Origin: Clostridiales bacterium
GTDB taxonomy: Bacteria; Bacillota; Clostridia; Oscillospirales; Oscillospiraceae
DNA: 64,000 nucleotides
Assembly: GCA_029268065.1 (NCBI GenBank)
Contig: JAJUHC010000003.1
Span: 1 to 64,000, forward strand
Direction of reading: 5' to 3'
Both the position numbers and the translations under genes were made by a program. Below, one piece after another: positions 8,017 through 17,765 of this stretch; the first letter of the stretch is position 1; the number at the start of each line of letters is the position of its first letter. The notes beneath the pieces are model-generated. The model was not told where the DNA came from, did not search any database, and worked only from the letters and a program-made list of their open reading frames with translations.

Positions 8017-8960
8017 AAATACCTCTGTTTGACGCACACTGCGACACTGCGTTTAAGATGGTGCTCAAAGAATACGGGTTATTCGAAAACGGGGGTCATA
8101 CCGACATTAAGCGGGGGCTAGAGTATGCCCCTTACGCTCAGTTCTATGCGCTTTTTGCGGTTGACGGCAGAGATATCCCTCAGGATTTACCTGAATATAG
8201 CGATAAAACCTCAGAAGAAATATTTGATAAAGAGCTTAAGCTGCTGCTGAAGGAAATTGAAGGCAGCAGAGATAGGATATCGCTTTGCACGACGGTTAAG
8301 GAGGCCTTGGAGGCGAACGCACAGGGCAAAGCCGCCGCTTTTTTGTCGATAGAGGGCGCGGAGCTTATCGGCTGCGACGTATCAAGGCTTAAGGAAATGC
8401 ACAGACTGGGCGTAAGAGCGCTGAATCTTACATGGAACCATCCGAACTCGCTCGTATGCGCTTCTGGGCTTACGGAGCTCGGTAGGAGCTTTGTGTCCTG
8501 CTGCAACGAGCTTGGCATTATCATAGACGTTTCCCATCTTACGGACGAGGCGTTTTGGGAGGTAATCGAGCTTTCCGGGGACCCGATAATGGCGAGCCAT
8601 TCAAATTCAAGGGCCTTGTGCAATCACCGGAGAAACCTTACCGACGAGCAGTTTCGCTCGATAATCAGGAAAAGGGGAGTGGCCGGAATCAACCTTTATG
8701 CCGAATTTCTTGGCGAAAACCCGGACATAGACACCGTTATAGGACATATTGAGCATTTTCTCTGCCTGGGAGGCGAGAAAAGCATAGCGCTGGGCTGCGA
8801 TTTCGACGGCTGCGACAGACTTCCGGAGGGCATAAGCGGCATAGAAGACTTAAAAAATGTTTATAATGCGCTTTTGCGGAAAAACTATCCAGAGGCGCTG
8901 ATACAGGATATATTCTATTATAATCTTAAGAGAGTGGTGGAAGAGGTATGCGATATCTGA
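8013..8960 (+). CDS. Membrane-dipeptidase family (M19) dipeptidase
   Basis: 315 residues with the renal-dipeptidase motifs: DAHCDTAF at the N terminus (zinc ligands), LSIEGAELIG with the bridging glutamate, DVSHLTDEAFWEV and MASHSNSRAL. No signal peptide is present, so it is likely cytoplasmic as in other Firmicutes members. It is translationally coupled to yraN and overlaps thrC. Peptide turnover or amino-acid salvage is the probable role. Confidence 0.9.
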   Translation: MKIPLFDAHCDTAFKMVLKEYGLFENGGHTDIKRGLEYAPYAQFYALFAVDGRDIPQDLPEYSDKTSEEIFDKELKLLLKEIEGSRDRISLCTTVKEALEANAQGKAAAFLSIEGAELIGCDVSRLKEMHRLGVRALNLTWNHPNSLVCASGLTELGRSFVSCCNELGIIIDVSHLTDEAFWEVIELSGDPIMASHSNSRALCNHRRNLTDEQFRSIIRKRGVAGINLYAEFLGENPDIDTVIGHIEHFLCLGGEKSIALGCDFDGCDRLPEGISGIEDLKNVYNALLRKNYPEALIQDIFYYNLKRVVEEVCDI

Positions 8961-10435
8961 GTACCAGAAACAAAAGCGTCAGATTTTCGGCGGCGGACGC
9001 GATAACTCTCGGGCTCGCCCGCGACGGGGGACTTTTTGTCCCGGAGATACTGCCGAGGCTCACTTTGAATTCAATTAAATCGATGTGCGACATGTCTTAT
9101 CAGCAGCGCACGGTCTATGTAATGTCGCCTTTTCTCGATGATTTTACTGCGTCGGAGATCGGCACCTTCGCGAGCAAGGCGTACAGCTCCACAAGCTTCG
9201 ACGTTCCCGAGATAGCGCCGCTTCGCGCTGTTGACGATTCCACCTATTTCCTTGAGCTTTGGCACGGCCCCACAAGCGCGTTCAAGGATATGGCGCTCCA
9301 GATGCTGCCGTATCTTCTGACGGCTTCGCTCGCCAAGAAGGCCGAAAAAAAGGATGTCTGCATTTTGGTCGCCACCTCCGGAGACACGGGAAAGGCGGCG
9401 CTTGAGGGCTTCAGAAACGTGGACAGGACAAAAATACTGGTTTTTTATCCGCGGGACGGGGTTTCGGATGTCCAGAAGCTCCAGATGGTCACCCAAAACG
9501 GCGACAATGTCGGAGTCTGTGCCGTCGAAGGCAACTTTGACGACGCCCAGAACGGCGTTAAGATGATTTTTTCGGACGAGGCTTTGCGCGATGAGCTTGC
9601 GGCCAAGGGCTATTTTCTTTCTTCCGCCAATTCGATCAACTGGGGCAGGCTGCTGCCGCAGATAGTATATTATATTTCGGCCTACTGCGATCTTGTAAGG
9701 GCGAAGAAGATCGCTGCGGGTGACGCTGTTAACATCTGCGTGCCCACCGGCAACTTTGGAAACATACTTGCGGCGTATTACGCAAAAGCCATGGGGCTTC
9801 CGCTGGCCAGGCTCATATGCGCCTCAAACTCAAATAACGTTCTTACCGATTTCATCAACACAGGAACGTACAACAGGAACCGTGAATTTTTCACCACTAT
9901 TTCGCCGTCCATGGATATACTCATTTCGAGCAACCTTGAACGGCTTCTCTTTGAGTTCTCGGGAAAGGACGATTCGGAAACAAGGCGCTATATGGAGCAG
10001 CTGGGGAAGTTCGGCAGCTATACCGTGGGGCCGATTGTCAAGAAAAGGCTTGACGAACACTTCTGGGCGGGGTATTGTAACGACGAGAAAACAAAGTCGG
10101 TTATCGAGGCGGTATACCAAAAATATAATTATCTCATAGACCCGCACACGGCGGTAGGCTTTGACGTGCTCGACAGCTACCGGCGCGATACCGGCGACAA
10201 TACCGCTGCGGTAATAGCATCCACCGCAAGCCCCTATAAGTTCTGCGACAGCGTTCTGTCGGCTCTGGGCGAAAAAGCTGACGATAGCGGGATAGCGCTT
10301 ATTGACAGGCTCGCGGTGCTCACAGGTACAAATCCGCCCCGCCCGCTGACTGAACTAAAAAACAAAAGGGTCAGATTTACGCAGTCAACTCCGAAGGAGA
10401 ATATGAAGCTTGTTGTCGAGGACTTTTTGAAATAA
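8948..10435 (+). CDS. thrC: Threonine synthase
   Basis: 495 residues. The PLP-binding lysine is in ELWHGPTSAFKDMALQ, the phosphate loop in ATSGDTGKAALEG, and the N terminus RYLSTRNKSVRFSAADAI is typical of the longer class. It converts O-phosphohomoserine to threonine. The ATG has GGAAGAGG just upstream and overlaps the dipeptidase stop. No other threonine genes are nearby. A stem-loop follows the stop. Confidence 0.95.
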   Translation: MRYLSTRNKSVRFSAADAITLGLARDGGLFVPEILPRLTLNSIKSMCDMSYQQRTVYVMSPFLDDFTASEIGTFASKAYSSTSFDVPEIAPLRAVDDSTYFLELWHGPTSAFKDMALQMLPYLLTASLAKKAEKKDVCILVATSGDTGKAALEGFRNVDRTKILVFYPRDGVSDVQKLQMVTQNGDNVGVCAVEGNFDDAQNGVKMIFSDEALRDELAAKGYFLSSANSINWGRLLPQIVYYISAYCDLVRAKKIAAGDAVNICVPTGNFGNILAAYYAKAMGLPLARLICASNSNNVLTDFINTGTYNRNREFFTTISPSMDILISSNLERLLFEFSGKDDSETRRYMEQLGKFGSYTVGPIVKKRLDEHFWAGYCNDEKTKSVIEAVYQKYNYLIDPHTAVGFDVLDSYRRDTGDNTAAVIASTASPYKFCDSVLSALGEKADDSGIALIDRLAVLTGTNPPRPLTELKNKRVRFTQSTPKENMKLVVEDFLK

Positions 10436-10439
10436 AACT

Positions 10440-10460
10440 GCGGCTGCCTTCGGCAGCCGC
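10440..10460. terminator. Terminator between convergent thrC and DUF1540 gene
   Basis: GCGGCTGCC (10440-10448), a TTC loop, and GGCAGCCGC (10452-10460). On the minus strand it is followed by CAGTTTTATTT; on the plus strand T-rich sequence comes only after a short gap. It probably serves both genes. Confidence 0.75.
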
Positions 10461-10469
10461 TCCACAAGC

Positions 10470-10643
10470 TTATTTTTCGCAGAAGGTCGCGCAGAAGGTG
10501 TCCTTTTTGCTGGAGGACGTAACTCCTCCGACCTTGATGTTTTCCGCGACGCATTTTCTCTTGTCCGAATCGTTGTATTTACACTTTATGGCGTCGCAGC
10601 CCACACCCTTTACACAGTCTCCTCTGCCTGCTATATCTGACAT
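10470..10643 (-). CDS. DUF1540 domain-containing protein
   Basis: 57 residues, cysteine-rich (CVKGVGCDAIKCKYN, KRKCVAENIKV, DTFCATFCEK), the pattern of the small DUF1540 family common in Clostridia and presumed to bind metal. ATG 10643 lies behind AAGGGG. An upstream in-frame ATG at 10667 has no ribosome binding site. Function unknown. It is transcribed alone, towards thrC. Confidence 0.85.
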   Translation of the reverse strand: MSDIAGRGDCVKGVGCDAIKCKYNDSDKRKCVAENIKVGGVTSSSKKDTFCATFCEK

Positions 10644-10727
10644 GCGGAATTCCCCTTTTTGTTTCATTTGCCGCTGCCGGCGCTCTTAGTATTAACAATT
10701 TCTGACCATATATTCCGGGAGGCTAAA

Positions 10728-11417
10728 ATGTCGCTTTACGCTATCGGTGACCTGCACCTTTCATTAGAATCCGGAAAGCCTATGGATGTTTTCGGCGGAA
10801 ACTGGGAAAATTACGTTGAAAAGCTCAGGGCGGGATTCTCCGGCCTTACGGCGCAGGACATATGCGTCATCTGCGGCGACATCACATGGGCGATGAGCCT
10901 TAAGGAAGCCTCCTCGGATTTCGGATTCATAAACGAACTGCCTGGGAGAAAAATCGTTCTGAAGGGAAATCACGATTACTGGTGGACCACCGCCGCAAAG
11001 GCGTATGCGTTTTTCAGGCGGAACGGTTTTGATACGATAGACGTGCTCCACAACAACTGCTATTTTTACGGAGATACCGCCATATGCGGCACGCGCGGCT
11101 GGTTTTACGAGGAGGAAAGCGGAGGAGAGCACGACAAGAAGATTATGAATCGTGAAATTATTCGGCTTGAGGCTTCGCTCAGGTTGGCGGGGGAAGCTGA
11201 AAAGATTTGCTTTTTTCATTATCCGCCAGTATACAAGGATTATACCTGTCACGAAATTTTGGAGCTTATGCAAAGATACAACGTGAAAACCTGCTGCTAC
11301 GGGCATATACACGGCGCGGGGCACAGGTTCGCGATAGAGGGACAGTACGGGGGAATAGATTTTAATATGGTTTCGGCGGACCATATAGGTTTCACACCCA
11401 AAAAAATTGCAGATTAG
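10728..11417 (+). CDS. Calcineurin-like metallophosphoesterase
   Basis: 229 residues with the metal-binding series IGDLHL, CGDITW, KGNHDYWW and GHIHGAGH, which are the D-x-H, GD, GNHD and GHxH motifs of this superfamily. It is a cytoplasmic phosphoesterase of unknown substrate. ATG 10728 follows CGGGAGG. It precedes tig but a promoter lies between them. Confidence 0.88.
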   Translation: MSLYAIGDLHLSLESGKPMDVFGGNWENYVEKLRAGFSGLTAQDICVICGDITWAMSLKEASSDFGFINELPGRKIVLKGNHDYWWTTAAKAYAFFRRNGFDTIDVLHNNCYFYGDTAICGTRGWFYEEESGGEHDKKIMNREIIRLEASLRLAGEAEKICFFHYPPVYKDYTCHEILELMQRYNVKTCCYGHIHGAGHRFAIEGQYGGIDFNMVSADHIGFTPKKIAD

Positions 11418-11429
11418 CATAAAAAAATG

Positions 11430-11459
11430 TTGGAAAAATCGCTAAATATCTGATAAAAT
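11430..11459 (+). promoter_or_regulatory. Probable sigma-A promoter of tig
   Basis: TTGGAA (11430-11435) and TAAAAT (11454-11459) with an 18-bp spacer, 60 bp before the tig start. Confidence 0.5.
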
Positions 11460-11518
11460 GAAATGAGTATGTGTGTTGCAGTGGGACAGCGCATACGCAA
11501 TAGGAGGAGCACCAACTG

Positions 11519-12958
11519 ATGATTGTAAAAAACGTAGAGAAAAAAGAGAAGAATTCTGTACTCATCACCGTAGAGATTGAAAAGGAAAAGTTTGAGGAAG
11601 CAATAAATTCCGCGTACAAGAAGAGCAGGGGAAAAATCACCGTTCCGGGGTTCCGAAAGGGAAAGGCTCCGCTCAAGATCATAGAGAACATTTACGGCGC
11701 TTCCGTATTTTACGAAGACGCGATAGATATAGTTGCTCCCGAGGCCTATGTTTTTGCCGTTGAACAGGAAAAGCTCGAAACCGTCGGCCGCCCGTCCCTG
11801 TCCGACATGAACATAGGGGAAGACCGCACCGTGACTCTCGTGTTTAATACTTCCCTCTACCCCGAGGTCAGCCTTAAGCAGTACAAGGGACTCGAGGCTG
11901 AAGAAGGCGACGGCGAGGTCACTGACGAGGATGTGAGGCATGAGATAGAGGCTGCCAGAAACAAGAATTCGAGGCTTGTTTCCGTCAGCGACAGGCCGGC
12001 AATGATAAGTGACACCGTTATCATCGATTTTGAGGGCTTCCTCAACGGAGTCCCCTTCGAGGGAGGAAAGGCCGAGAAGTACTCTCTTAAGCTTGGCTCC
12101 TGTTCCTTTGTACCGGGCTTTGAGGAGCAGGTGTCGGGAATGAAGATAGGCGATGAGAAGGACATTACCGTAACCTTCCCTGAAAACTATACGCCGGAGC
12201 TGTCCGGCAAGGAAGTCGTGTTTAAGGTAAAGCTCCATGAAATCAAGGAAACAGTATTCCCCGAGCTTGACGACGAGTTTGCCAAGGATGTATCCGAGTA
12301 CGATACCTTTGAAGAGTACAAGAAAAGCGTTACTGACGCCATAAAGAGCAGAAAAGAAGAAGAGTCAAAGACGGCGTTCAGGGGTGCGATTCTCGAGAAG
12401 CTCGTGGAAAATCTCGAGGCGGACATTCCGGACGTTATGATCGACGATCAGCTTGAAAAAATGGTCAGCGATTATTCGATAAGAATGGAGTCGCAGGGCT
12501 TCTCTCTTGAAAACTATCTCAAGATGATGGGCATGTCTGAGGAGGACTTTTTGAAAAACTCCAGGCCCAGCGCGGAAAATCAGGTCAAGGTTACGCTTGC
12601 GCTGAAGAAGGTCGCCGAGCTTGAAAACATTGCTCCCACCGAGGAAGAGATAGAGGCCGAGTACAAAAAGCTCGCCGAAAGCTATAAGGTTGACGTAGAG
12701 CGGGTTAAACGAGCCGTCACCACGGAGCAGATGAAGAGCGATCTCGCCATGATGAAGGCGGAGGAGCTTGTGATAGGCAGCGCCGTTGCGGTTAAAGCGG
12801 AGAAAAAGGACGAAGAAAAGTCAGATGAGACGAAGCCCGAGGCCTCCGAAAAGAAGCGCAATATCAAGGCGGTTGAAAAGGTGAAGGAAGCGGTGGAAAA
12901 GAAAACCTCTGCGAGGAAGACCTCAAAGAAATCCGAGGACAAAAAGGAATCGGAGTAG
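11519..12958 (+). CDS. tig: Trigger factor (ribosome-associated chaperone)
   Basis: 479 residues. The N-terminal ribosome-binding domain contains the signature VPGFRKGKAPLKIIE, the FKBP-like peptidyl-prolyl isomerase domain lies around residues 160-240 (ISDTVIIDFEGFLNGVPFEGG), and the helical C-terminal domain follows. The last 55-60 residues form an unusually long Lys/Glu/Ser-rich tail (EKKDEEKSDETKPEASEKK) beyond the usual family end. The ribosome binding site TAGGAGGAG is strong. It heads the tig-clpP-clpX-lon protein quality-control block. Confidence 0.96.
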   Translation: MIVKNVEKKEKNSVLITVEIEKEKFEEAINSAYKKSRGKITVPGFRKGKAPLKIIENIYGASVFYEDAIDIVAPEAYVFAVEQEKLETVGRPSLSDMNIGEDRTVTLVFNTSLYPEVSLKQYKGLEAEEGDGEVTDEDVRHEIEAARNKNSRLVSVSDRPAMISDTVIIDFEGFLNGVPFEGGKAEKYSLKLGSCSFVPGFEEQVSGMKIGDEKDITVTFPENYTPELSGKEVVFKVKLHEIKETVFPELDDEFAKDVSEYDTFEEYKKSVTDAIKSRKEEESKTAFRGAILEKLVENLEADIPDVMIDDQLEKMVSDYSIRMESQGFSLENYLKMMGMSEEDFLKNSRPSAENQVKVTLALKKVAELENIAPTEEEIEAEYKKLAESYKVDVERVKRAVTTEQMKSDLAMMKAEELVIGSAVAVKAEKKDEEKSDETKPEASEKKRNIKAVEKVKEAVEKKTSARKTSKKSEDKKESE

Positions 12959-12970
12959 GGTTTTGAATAT

Positions 12971-12999
12971 TTGAGCCGTACTGTGGTTAGTATTATTTT
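12971..12999 (+). promoter_or_regulatory. Possible promoter of clpP
   Basis: TTGAGC (12971-12976) and TATTTT (12994-12999) with 17-bp spacing, 34 bp before the clpP start. No CtsR-type heptad repeat was noticed. Confidence 0.35.
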
Positions 13000-13032
13000 A
13001 ATTTCGCATATGATTAAGGAGGAGAGATTCCA

Positions 13033-13617
13033 ATGAGCTTGGTACCATATGTTGTTGAGCAAACGTCCAGAGGCGAGCGCTCCTACGATATTTTTTCGAG
13101 GCTGCTGAACGACAGGATAGTAATGCTGTCGGAGGAGGTCAATGATACGACGGCGAGCCTTATCGTGGCTCAGCTTCTGTATCTTGAGGCCCAGGATCCC
13201 GACAAGGACATACAGTTCTACATTAACAGTCCCGGCGGCTCCGTGACCGCGGGCATGGCCATCTACGATACCATGCAGTTTATAAAGGCCGACGTTTCAA
13301 CAATCTGCATCGGAATGGCGGCGAGCATGGGCGCGTTCCTCCTTTCGGCGGGCACAAAGGGCAAAAGGATAGCGCTGCCGAACGCGGAGATAATGATACA
13401 CCAGCCCTCCGCAGGCTTCCAGGGACAGGTTACCGACATAGGCATACATGCCGACAGGTTTATAAGGCTTAAAAAGAAGCTGAATCAGATACTCTCAGAC
13501 AATACGGGAAAGCCGCTTGAAGTAGTCGAGAGAGATACTGAAAGAGACAATTTTATGACCGCCGATGAAGCGGTGGCTTACGGGCTTATCGATAAGATAA
13601 TTTATAAACGCGCGTAA
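13033..13617 (+). CDS. clpP: ATP-dependent Clp protease proteolytic subunit
   Basis: 194 residues with the catalytic triad S98 (GMAASMG), H123 (MIHQPSAG) and D172 (ERDNF). It forms the tetradecameric peptidase used by ClpX, encoded immediately downstream. AAGGAGGAGA precedes the ATG. Length and motifs are fully standard. Confidence 0.97.
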   Translation: MSLVPYVVEQTSRGERSYDIFSRLLNDRIVMLSEEVNDTTASLIVAQLLYLEAQDPDKDIQFYINSPGGSVTAGMAIYDTMQFIKADVSTICIGMAASMGAFLLSAGTKGKRIALPNAEIMIHQPSAGFQGQVTDIGIHADRFIRLKKKLNQILSDNTGKPLEVVERDTERDNFMTADEAVAYGLIDKIIYKRA

Positions 13618-13645
13618 TCAAAACTATTTGTAAAGGAAAATCATT

Positions 13646-14935
13646 ATGTCAGGTACGGACGACAGAAAGGCGATTCGCTGCTCATTCTGCGGAAAACATC
13701 ATGACGAAGTCGACAGGATAATCGCGGGCAAGGGCGCGTACATCTGTGATGAATGCATCAAGCTCTGCATGACCATGATAGACGATAAGTTTGTAAACAT
13801 AAGCGAACAGAAGAGCGATATTCCTGCTCGCACCACTCTTCCGAAGCCCGCCGACATCAAAGATTTTTTGGATCAGTATATAGTCGGTCAGGACGAAACT
13901 AAGATAACGCTTTCGGTCGCCGTTTACAACCATTATAAGCGCATATATATGGGAGGAACATCCGACGTCGAGCTTCAGAAGAGCAATATTCTGCTGATAG
14001 GCCCGACGGGCTCCGGAAAAACCCTGTTTGCACAGACACTGGCGAAGATACTTGAGGTGCCTTTCGCAATCGCTGACGCGACGACCCTTACCGAGGCTGG
14101 ATACGTCGGCGACGACGTCGAGAATATACTTCTGAGGCTTTTGCAGGCCGCCGACTATGATGTGCAGCTCGCCGAGAAGGGCATAATATATATTGACGAG
14201 CTGGATAAGATTGCAAGAAAAAGCGAGAACACTTCGATAACCAGGGACGTTTCCGGAGAGGGAGTGCAGCAGGCGCTGCTCAAAATCCTTGAGGGTACGA
14301 TGGCAAACGTGCCTCCTCAGGGGGGAAGAAAGCATCCTCATCAGGAATTCATACACATTGACACAACAAATATACTGTTTATCTGCGGAGGCGCCTTCGA
14401 CGGCATAGAGAAAATAATAGAAAGCCGTCTGGACAGAAAGACGATAGGCTTTGAGGCCACGATACAGAGCAAGTCCGAAAAGGACATCGGGGAGATACTT
14501 CAGAACATACAGTCGCACGACCTTCTGAAGTTTGGAATAATTCCCGAGCTTATCGGGCGCCTGCCTGTTATCACGCCGCTTCGCTCGCTTGGCAAAAAGG
14601 AGCTCGTAAAGATACTGACGGAGCCGAAGAACGCGCTCACAAAGCAGTACAAGGCCATCCTCAAATACGACAAGGTGGAGCTTGTTTTCGAGGAAGACGC
14701 CCTGGGGGCGATTGCGGACAAAGCCATAGAGCTCAAGATAGGCGCGCGCGCGCTCAGAAGCATAATGGAGAAGCTCATGACAGGCGTGATGTACGAGGTC
14801 CCGTCCGATCCCACCATAAAGAAGATAATTATCACAAAGGACTGTGTCGTTAAGGGCGAACAGCCGCAGATAATAAGAAAATCGCTTCCCAAAGAACCCG
14901 GCGCGAATGCGCTGCCGACAGAGAGCGCATCATAG
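13646..14935 (+). CDS. clpX: ATP-dependent Clp protease ATP-binding subunit ClpX
   Basis: 429 residues. The N-terminal zinc-binding domain uses C12, C15, C34 and C37, the Walker A GPTGSGKT is at residues 119-126, the Walker B is IIYIDELDK, and the C-terminal AAA+ lid includes a RAL sensor-2 motif ([10 protein letters not shown]). It unfolds and feeds substrates to ClpP. It begins 28 bp after clpP and ends in a hairpin terminator. Confidence 0.97.
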   Translation: MSGTDDRKAIRCSFCGKHHDEVDRIIAGKGAYICDECIKLCMTMIDDKFVNISEQKSDIPARTTLPKPADIKDFLDQYIVGQDETKITLSVAVYNHYKRIYMGGTSDVELQKSNILLIGPTGSGKTLFAQTLAKILEVPFAIADATTLTEAGYVGDDVENILLRLLQAADYDVQLAEKGIIYIDELDKIARKSENTSITRDVSGEGVQQALLKILEGTMANVPPQGGRKHPHQEFIHIDTTNILFICGGAFDGIEKIIESRLDRKTIGFEATIQSKSEKDIGEILQNIQSHDLLKFGIIPELIGRLPVITPLRSLGKKELVKILTEPKNALTKQYKAILKYDKVELVFEEDALGAIADKAIELKIGARALRSIMEKLMTGVMYEVPSDPTIKKIIITKDCVVKGEQPQIIRKSLPKEPGANALPTESAS

Positions 14936-14942
14936 AATTTTC

Positions 14943-14970
14943 GGGCTGTCCTGATGCTTCAGGGCAGCCC
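14943..14970 (+). terminator. Hairpin behind clpX
   Basis: GGGCTGTCCTGA (14943-14954) pairs with TCAGGGCAGCCC (14959-14970) across a 4-nt loop, followed by TTTC. It is a partial terminator between clpX and lon. Confidence 0.6.
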
Positions 14971-14989
14971 TTTCAAAACGGAGTATATT

Positions 14990-17407
14990 ATGAACGAAAT
15001 CAGCAATAAATCTGAAATAATGCCGATGCTTGCGCTTCGGGGCATAACGGCTTTTCCCAAAATGGTGATGAATTTTGAGGTCGAGAGGCCGGTTTCGGTG
15101 GCCGCTTTGGAAAAGGCGCTTTCTTCCGACCGCAGAGTATTCCTCCTTGCCCAGAAGGATCCCAGGATAGAAATGCCGGAAACTCATGATCTGTATGATG
15201 TGGGGACCGTTTGTCTTATAAAGCAGGTGCTCCGCCTCCCTCAGAACTCTCTGAGGATCATGGTGGAAGGAATATGCAGAGCGAGGTTTCTCGGAATCGT
15301 TTCAAATAAAAAATACCTTGCCGCAAGCGTTGAGCTCCTGGAGTTGGAAACTGAAACAAAGCATTCCAGCAAAGCGGAGGTCATGCTGCGTCAAAGCTAC
15401 GAGCTTTACGCGCATTATCTGGACCTTACCTCAAGTCCTTCCCCAGAGTCGATAGCTGCTCTGGCTTCAAGCGGGGATCCCGGATACGCGGCGGATTATA
15501 TCGCCCAGAACATAAGGCTCCGTCACCCTGAGAAGCAGCAGATACTTGAGGAGCTGTCGCCGTACAAGCGCATCGAAAAGGTAAACAAGATACTTTTGCG
15601 CGAGCTTGAGATACTGGAGGTTGAGGAACAGCTCAAGCGAAAGACTCAGGACAGGCTGATGCAGGCGCAAAGGGATAATATACTGCGCGAGCAGCTGAAG
15701 ACGATCAGGGCCGAACTCGGAGAGGGAGGCGACGATTCTGGAGAGCTTGAGGAGTACAGGTATAAAATAGAGAAATTGAAGGTTTCTGAGCAGGTAAGGG
15801 AAAAGCTTTTAAAGGAGCTCAGCCGTCTTTCAAAGCAGCCCTTCGGTTCGGCCGAGGCTTCGGTCATAAGGGGCTATCTTGATACCTGTCTTGAGCTGCC
15901 ATGGTCGAAAGCCACCAAGGAGGAGGCGGACGTCGAGGTCGCCCGCAGGGTACTTGACGCGGAGCATTACGGACTTGAAAAGGTCAAGGAGCGCATAATC
16001 GAGTTTGTAGCGGTAAAGCAGCTTGCTCCCGAGGTAAAAGGCTCCATACTCTGCCTCGTGGGACCGCCCGGGACAGGAAAGACCTCGATAGCGATGAGCG
16101 TTGCGAAGGCGCTTAACAGGAAGCTCGCCAGAATATCGCTCGGAGGCATACACGACGAGGCGGAAATCAGGGGGCACAGAAAGACCTATGTCGGAGCCAT
16201 GCCCGGCAGGATAATTGCCGCCGTACTGCAGGCGGGCAGCAGGAATCCCTTGATTTTGCTGGACGAGATAGACAAGCTGGGAAAGGATCACAGGGGAGAC
16301 CCCTCCGCGGCGCTTCTGGAAGCCCTTGATTCTGAGCAGAATTACAATTTCAGGGATCATTATCTCGAACTGCCTTTTGACCTTTCGGATGTGCTTTTCA
16401 TCACAACGGCGAACACGACAGAGACAATTTCCCGTCCGCTGCTCGACAGGATGGAGGTCATCGAGCTTACAAGCTATACAGACGAGGAAAAGCTTCAGAT
16501 AGCGAAGCGCCATATTTTCCCAAGGCAGCGCAGAAAGCACGGGCTGAAGGCGTCGCAGCTTAAAATAAGCGACGACGCGATCCGCGAGGTGATATCGAGA
16601 TATACGCGCGAATCCGGAGTCCGTGTCATGGAACGCAAAATTGCCGAAATATGCAGAAAAGCCGCGGTGAGGATTGTGGACAAGGAAGCCAAAAGCCTTA
16701 ACGTCACGGCGGCAAAGCTTGAGGAGTATCTGGGCGCCGCAAAATACAAGCCTGAGTCAATGGCCGCGAAAAATGAAGTCGGGCTTGCTCACGGTCTCGC
16801 ATGGACCAGCGTGGGCGGCGAGATGCTGAACGTCGAGGCCACTGTATTTGACGGCAGCGGGAAGCTCGAACTCACTGGAAACCTTGGAGATGTGATGAAG
16901 GAAAGCGCGAAGGCGGCGGAGAGCTATATCAGAAGCAGGGTGAAGGAGCTCGGAATAGACCCGGAGTTCTATAAAAACAAGGATATACACCTGCATTTCC
17001 CCGAAGGCGCCGTCCCGAAGGACGGCCCGTCAGCCGGCATCACGATCGCGGTGGCACTTATCTCCGCTCTCACCGGACGCGCCGTCAGAAGCGATTTTGC
17101 AATGACCGGAGAGATCACATTGCGCGGGCGCATACTTCCGATCGGCGGCCTGAAGGAAAAAACGATGGCCGCGTACAGGCACGGAATAAAGACTGTTATC
17201 ATACCGTTGGATAATGAAGCCGATCTTAAGGAAATAGACCAGACCGTCAGGAACGCTCTGAATTTTATTGCCGCGGACCATATTGACAGCATTCTCGACT
17301 CCGTTCTCGAGGCGGGCGGCAGCGAGGGCGATAATCTGCATGGCGGGGAGGAAATGTTCGTTCCGACAGGGGATGTCAGGGCTTCGGTGACCATGTCCAC
17401 GCAGTAA
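14990..17407 (+). CDS. lon: ATP-dependent protease La (Lon)
   Basis: 805 residues: N-terminal substrate-binding LON domain (MPMLALRGITAFPKMVMNFEV), coiled-coil region, AAA+ module with Walker A GPPGTGKT from about residue 358, and the C-terminal protease domain with the catalytic Ser about residue 681 (KDGPSAGI) and the lysine in GGLKEK. It degrades damaged and regulatory proteins. ATG 14990 has ACGGAG upstream; an upstream ATG at 14954 lies inside the clpX terminator hairpin and was not used. The tail after the protease domain is slightly longer than usual. Confidence 0.96.
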   Translation: MNEISNKSEIMPMLALRGITAFPKMVMNFEVERPVSVAALEKALSSDRRVFLLAQKDPRIEMPETHDLYDVGTVCLIKQVLRLPQNSLRIMVEGICRARFLGIVSNKKYLAASVELLELETETKHSSKAEVMLRQSYELYAHYLDLTSSPSPESIAALASSGDPGYAADYIAQNIRLRHPEKQQILEELSPYKRIEKVNKILLRELEILEVEEQLKRKTQDRLMQAQRDNILREQLKTIRAELGEGGDDSGELEEYRYKIEKLKVSEQVREKLLKELSRLSKQPFGSAEASVIRGYLDTCLELPWSKATKEEADVEVARRVLDAEHYGLEKVKERIIEFVAVKQLAPEVKGSILCLVGPPGTGKTSIAMSVAKALNRKLARISLGGIHDEAEIRGHRKTYVGAMPGRIIAAVLQAGSRNPLILLDEIDKLGKDHRGDPSAALLEALDSEQNYNFRDHYLELPFDLSDVLFITTANTTETISRPLLDRMEVIELTSYTDEEKLQIAKRHIFPRQRRKHGLKASQLKISDDAIREVISRYTRESGVRVMERKIAEICRKAAVRIVDKEAKSLNVTAAKLEEYLGAAKYKPESMAAKNEVGLAHGLAWTSVGGEMLNVEATVFDGSGKLELTGNLGDVMKESAKAAESYIRSRVKELGIDPEFYKNKDIHLHFPEGAVPKDGPSAGITIAVALISALTGRAVRSDFAMTGEITLRGRILPIGGLKEKTMAAYRHGIKTVIIPLDNEADLKEIDQTVRNALNFIAADHIDSILDSVLEAGGSEGDNLHGGEEMFVPTGDVRASVTMSTQ

Positions 17408-17444
17408 CAAATACAACATGCCGCGGCATAAAATGGTTTAGACA

Positions 17445-17475
17445 GCAGAAGGCAGTCGCTAAGGCTGCCTTCTGC
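17445..17475 (+). terminator. Hairpin behind lon
   Basis: GCAGAAGGCAG (17445-17455) and CTGCCTTCTGC (17465-17475) form an 11-bp perfect stem with a 9-nt loop. The U tract is poor. Confidence 0.55.
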
Positions 17476-17510
17476 TTGCGTACTAGAAACCGAAAGGAGC
17501 ATGGATCATT

Positions 17511-17765
17511 TTGGTTTATTATCTGATCATTTGCCGCTCGCTAACGTATGCACAGACGACAGCCAAAGTTCTGGAGCGCGCGGGCATAAGCGCCATGGTG
17601 ATGCGTCCGCCTGTGAAAATCGCGGAAAAGGGCTGCGTATACTGTGTGAAAATATCGGAAAAAAGACTCAGAGAAGCCCTTGTTACGCTTAATAACGCAG
17701 GTATGGGCCACGGTAAAATATACATCCTTTACGCCGACGGCTCCGGAAGGGAAGTGACGGCATGA
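17511..17765 (+). CDS. DUF3343 protein (Se/S carrier-like)
   Basis: 84 residues matching the small DUF3343 / Se_S_carrier-like family (VYYLIICRSLTYAQTTAKVLERAGI, KGCVYCVKI). The CVYC pair is the only cysteine site and could carry persulfide or selenide. TTG 17511 is the apparent start, 11 nt behind AAAGGAG. The next gene, a cysteine-desulfurase-like enzyme, overlaps it by 4 bp, so the two are coupled, which supports a sulfur or selenium transfer role by inference. Confidence 0.8.
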   Translation: MVYYLIICRSLTYAQTTAKVLERAGISAMVMRPPVKIAEKGCVYCVKISEKRLREALVTLNNAGMGHGKIYILYADGSGREVTA

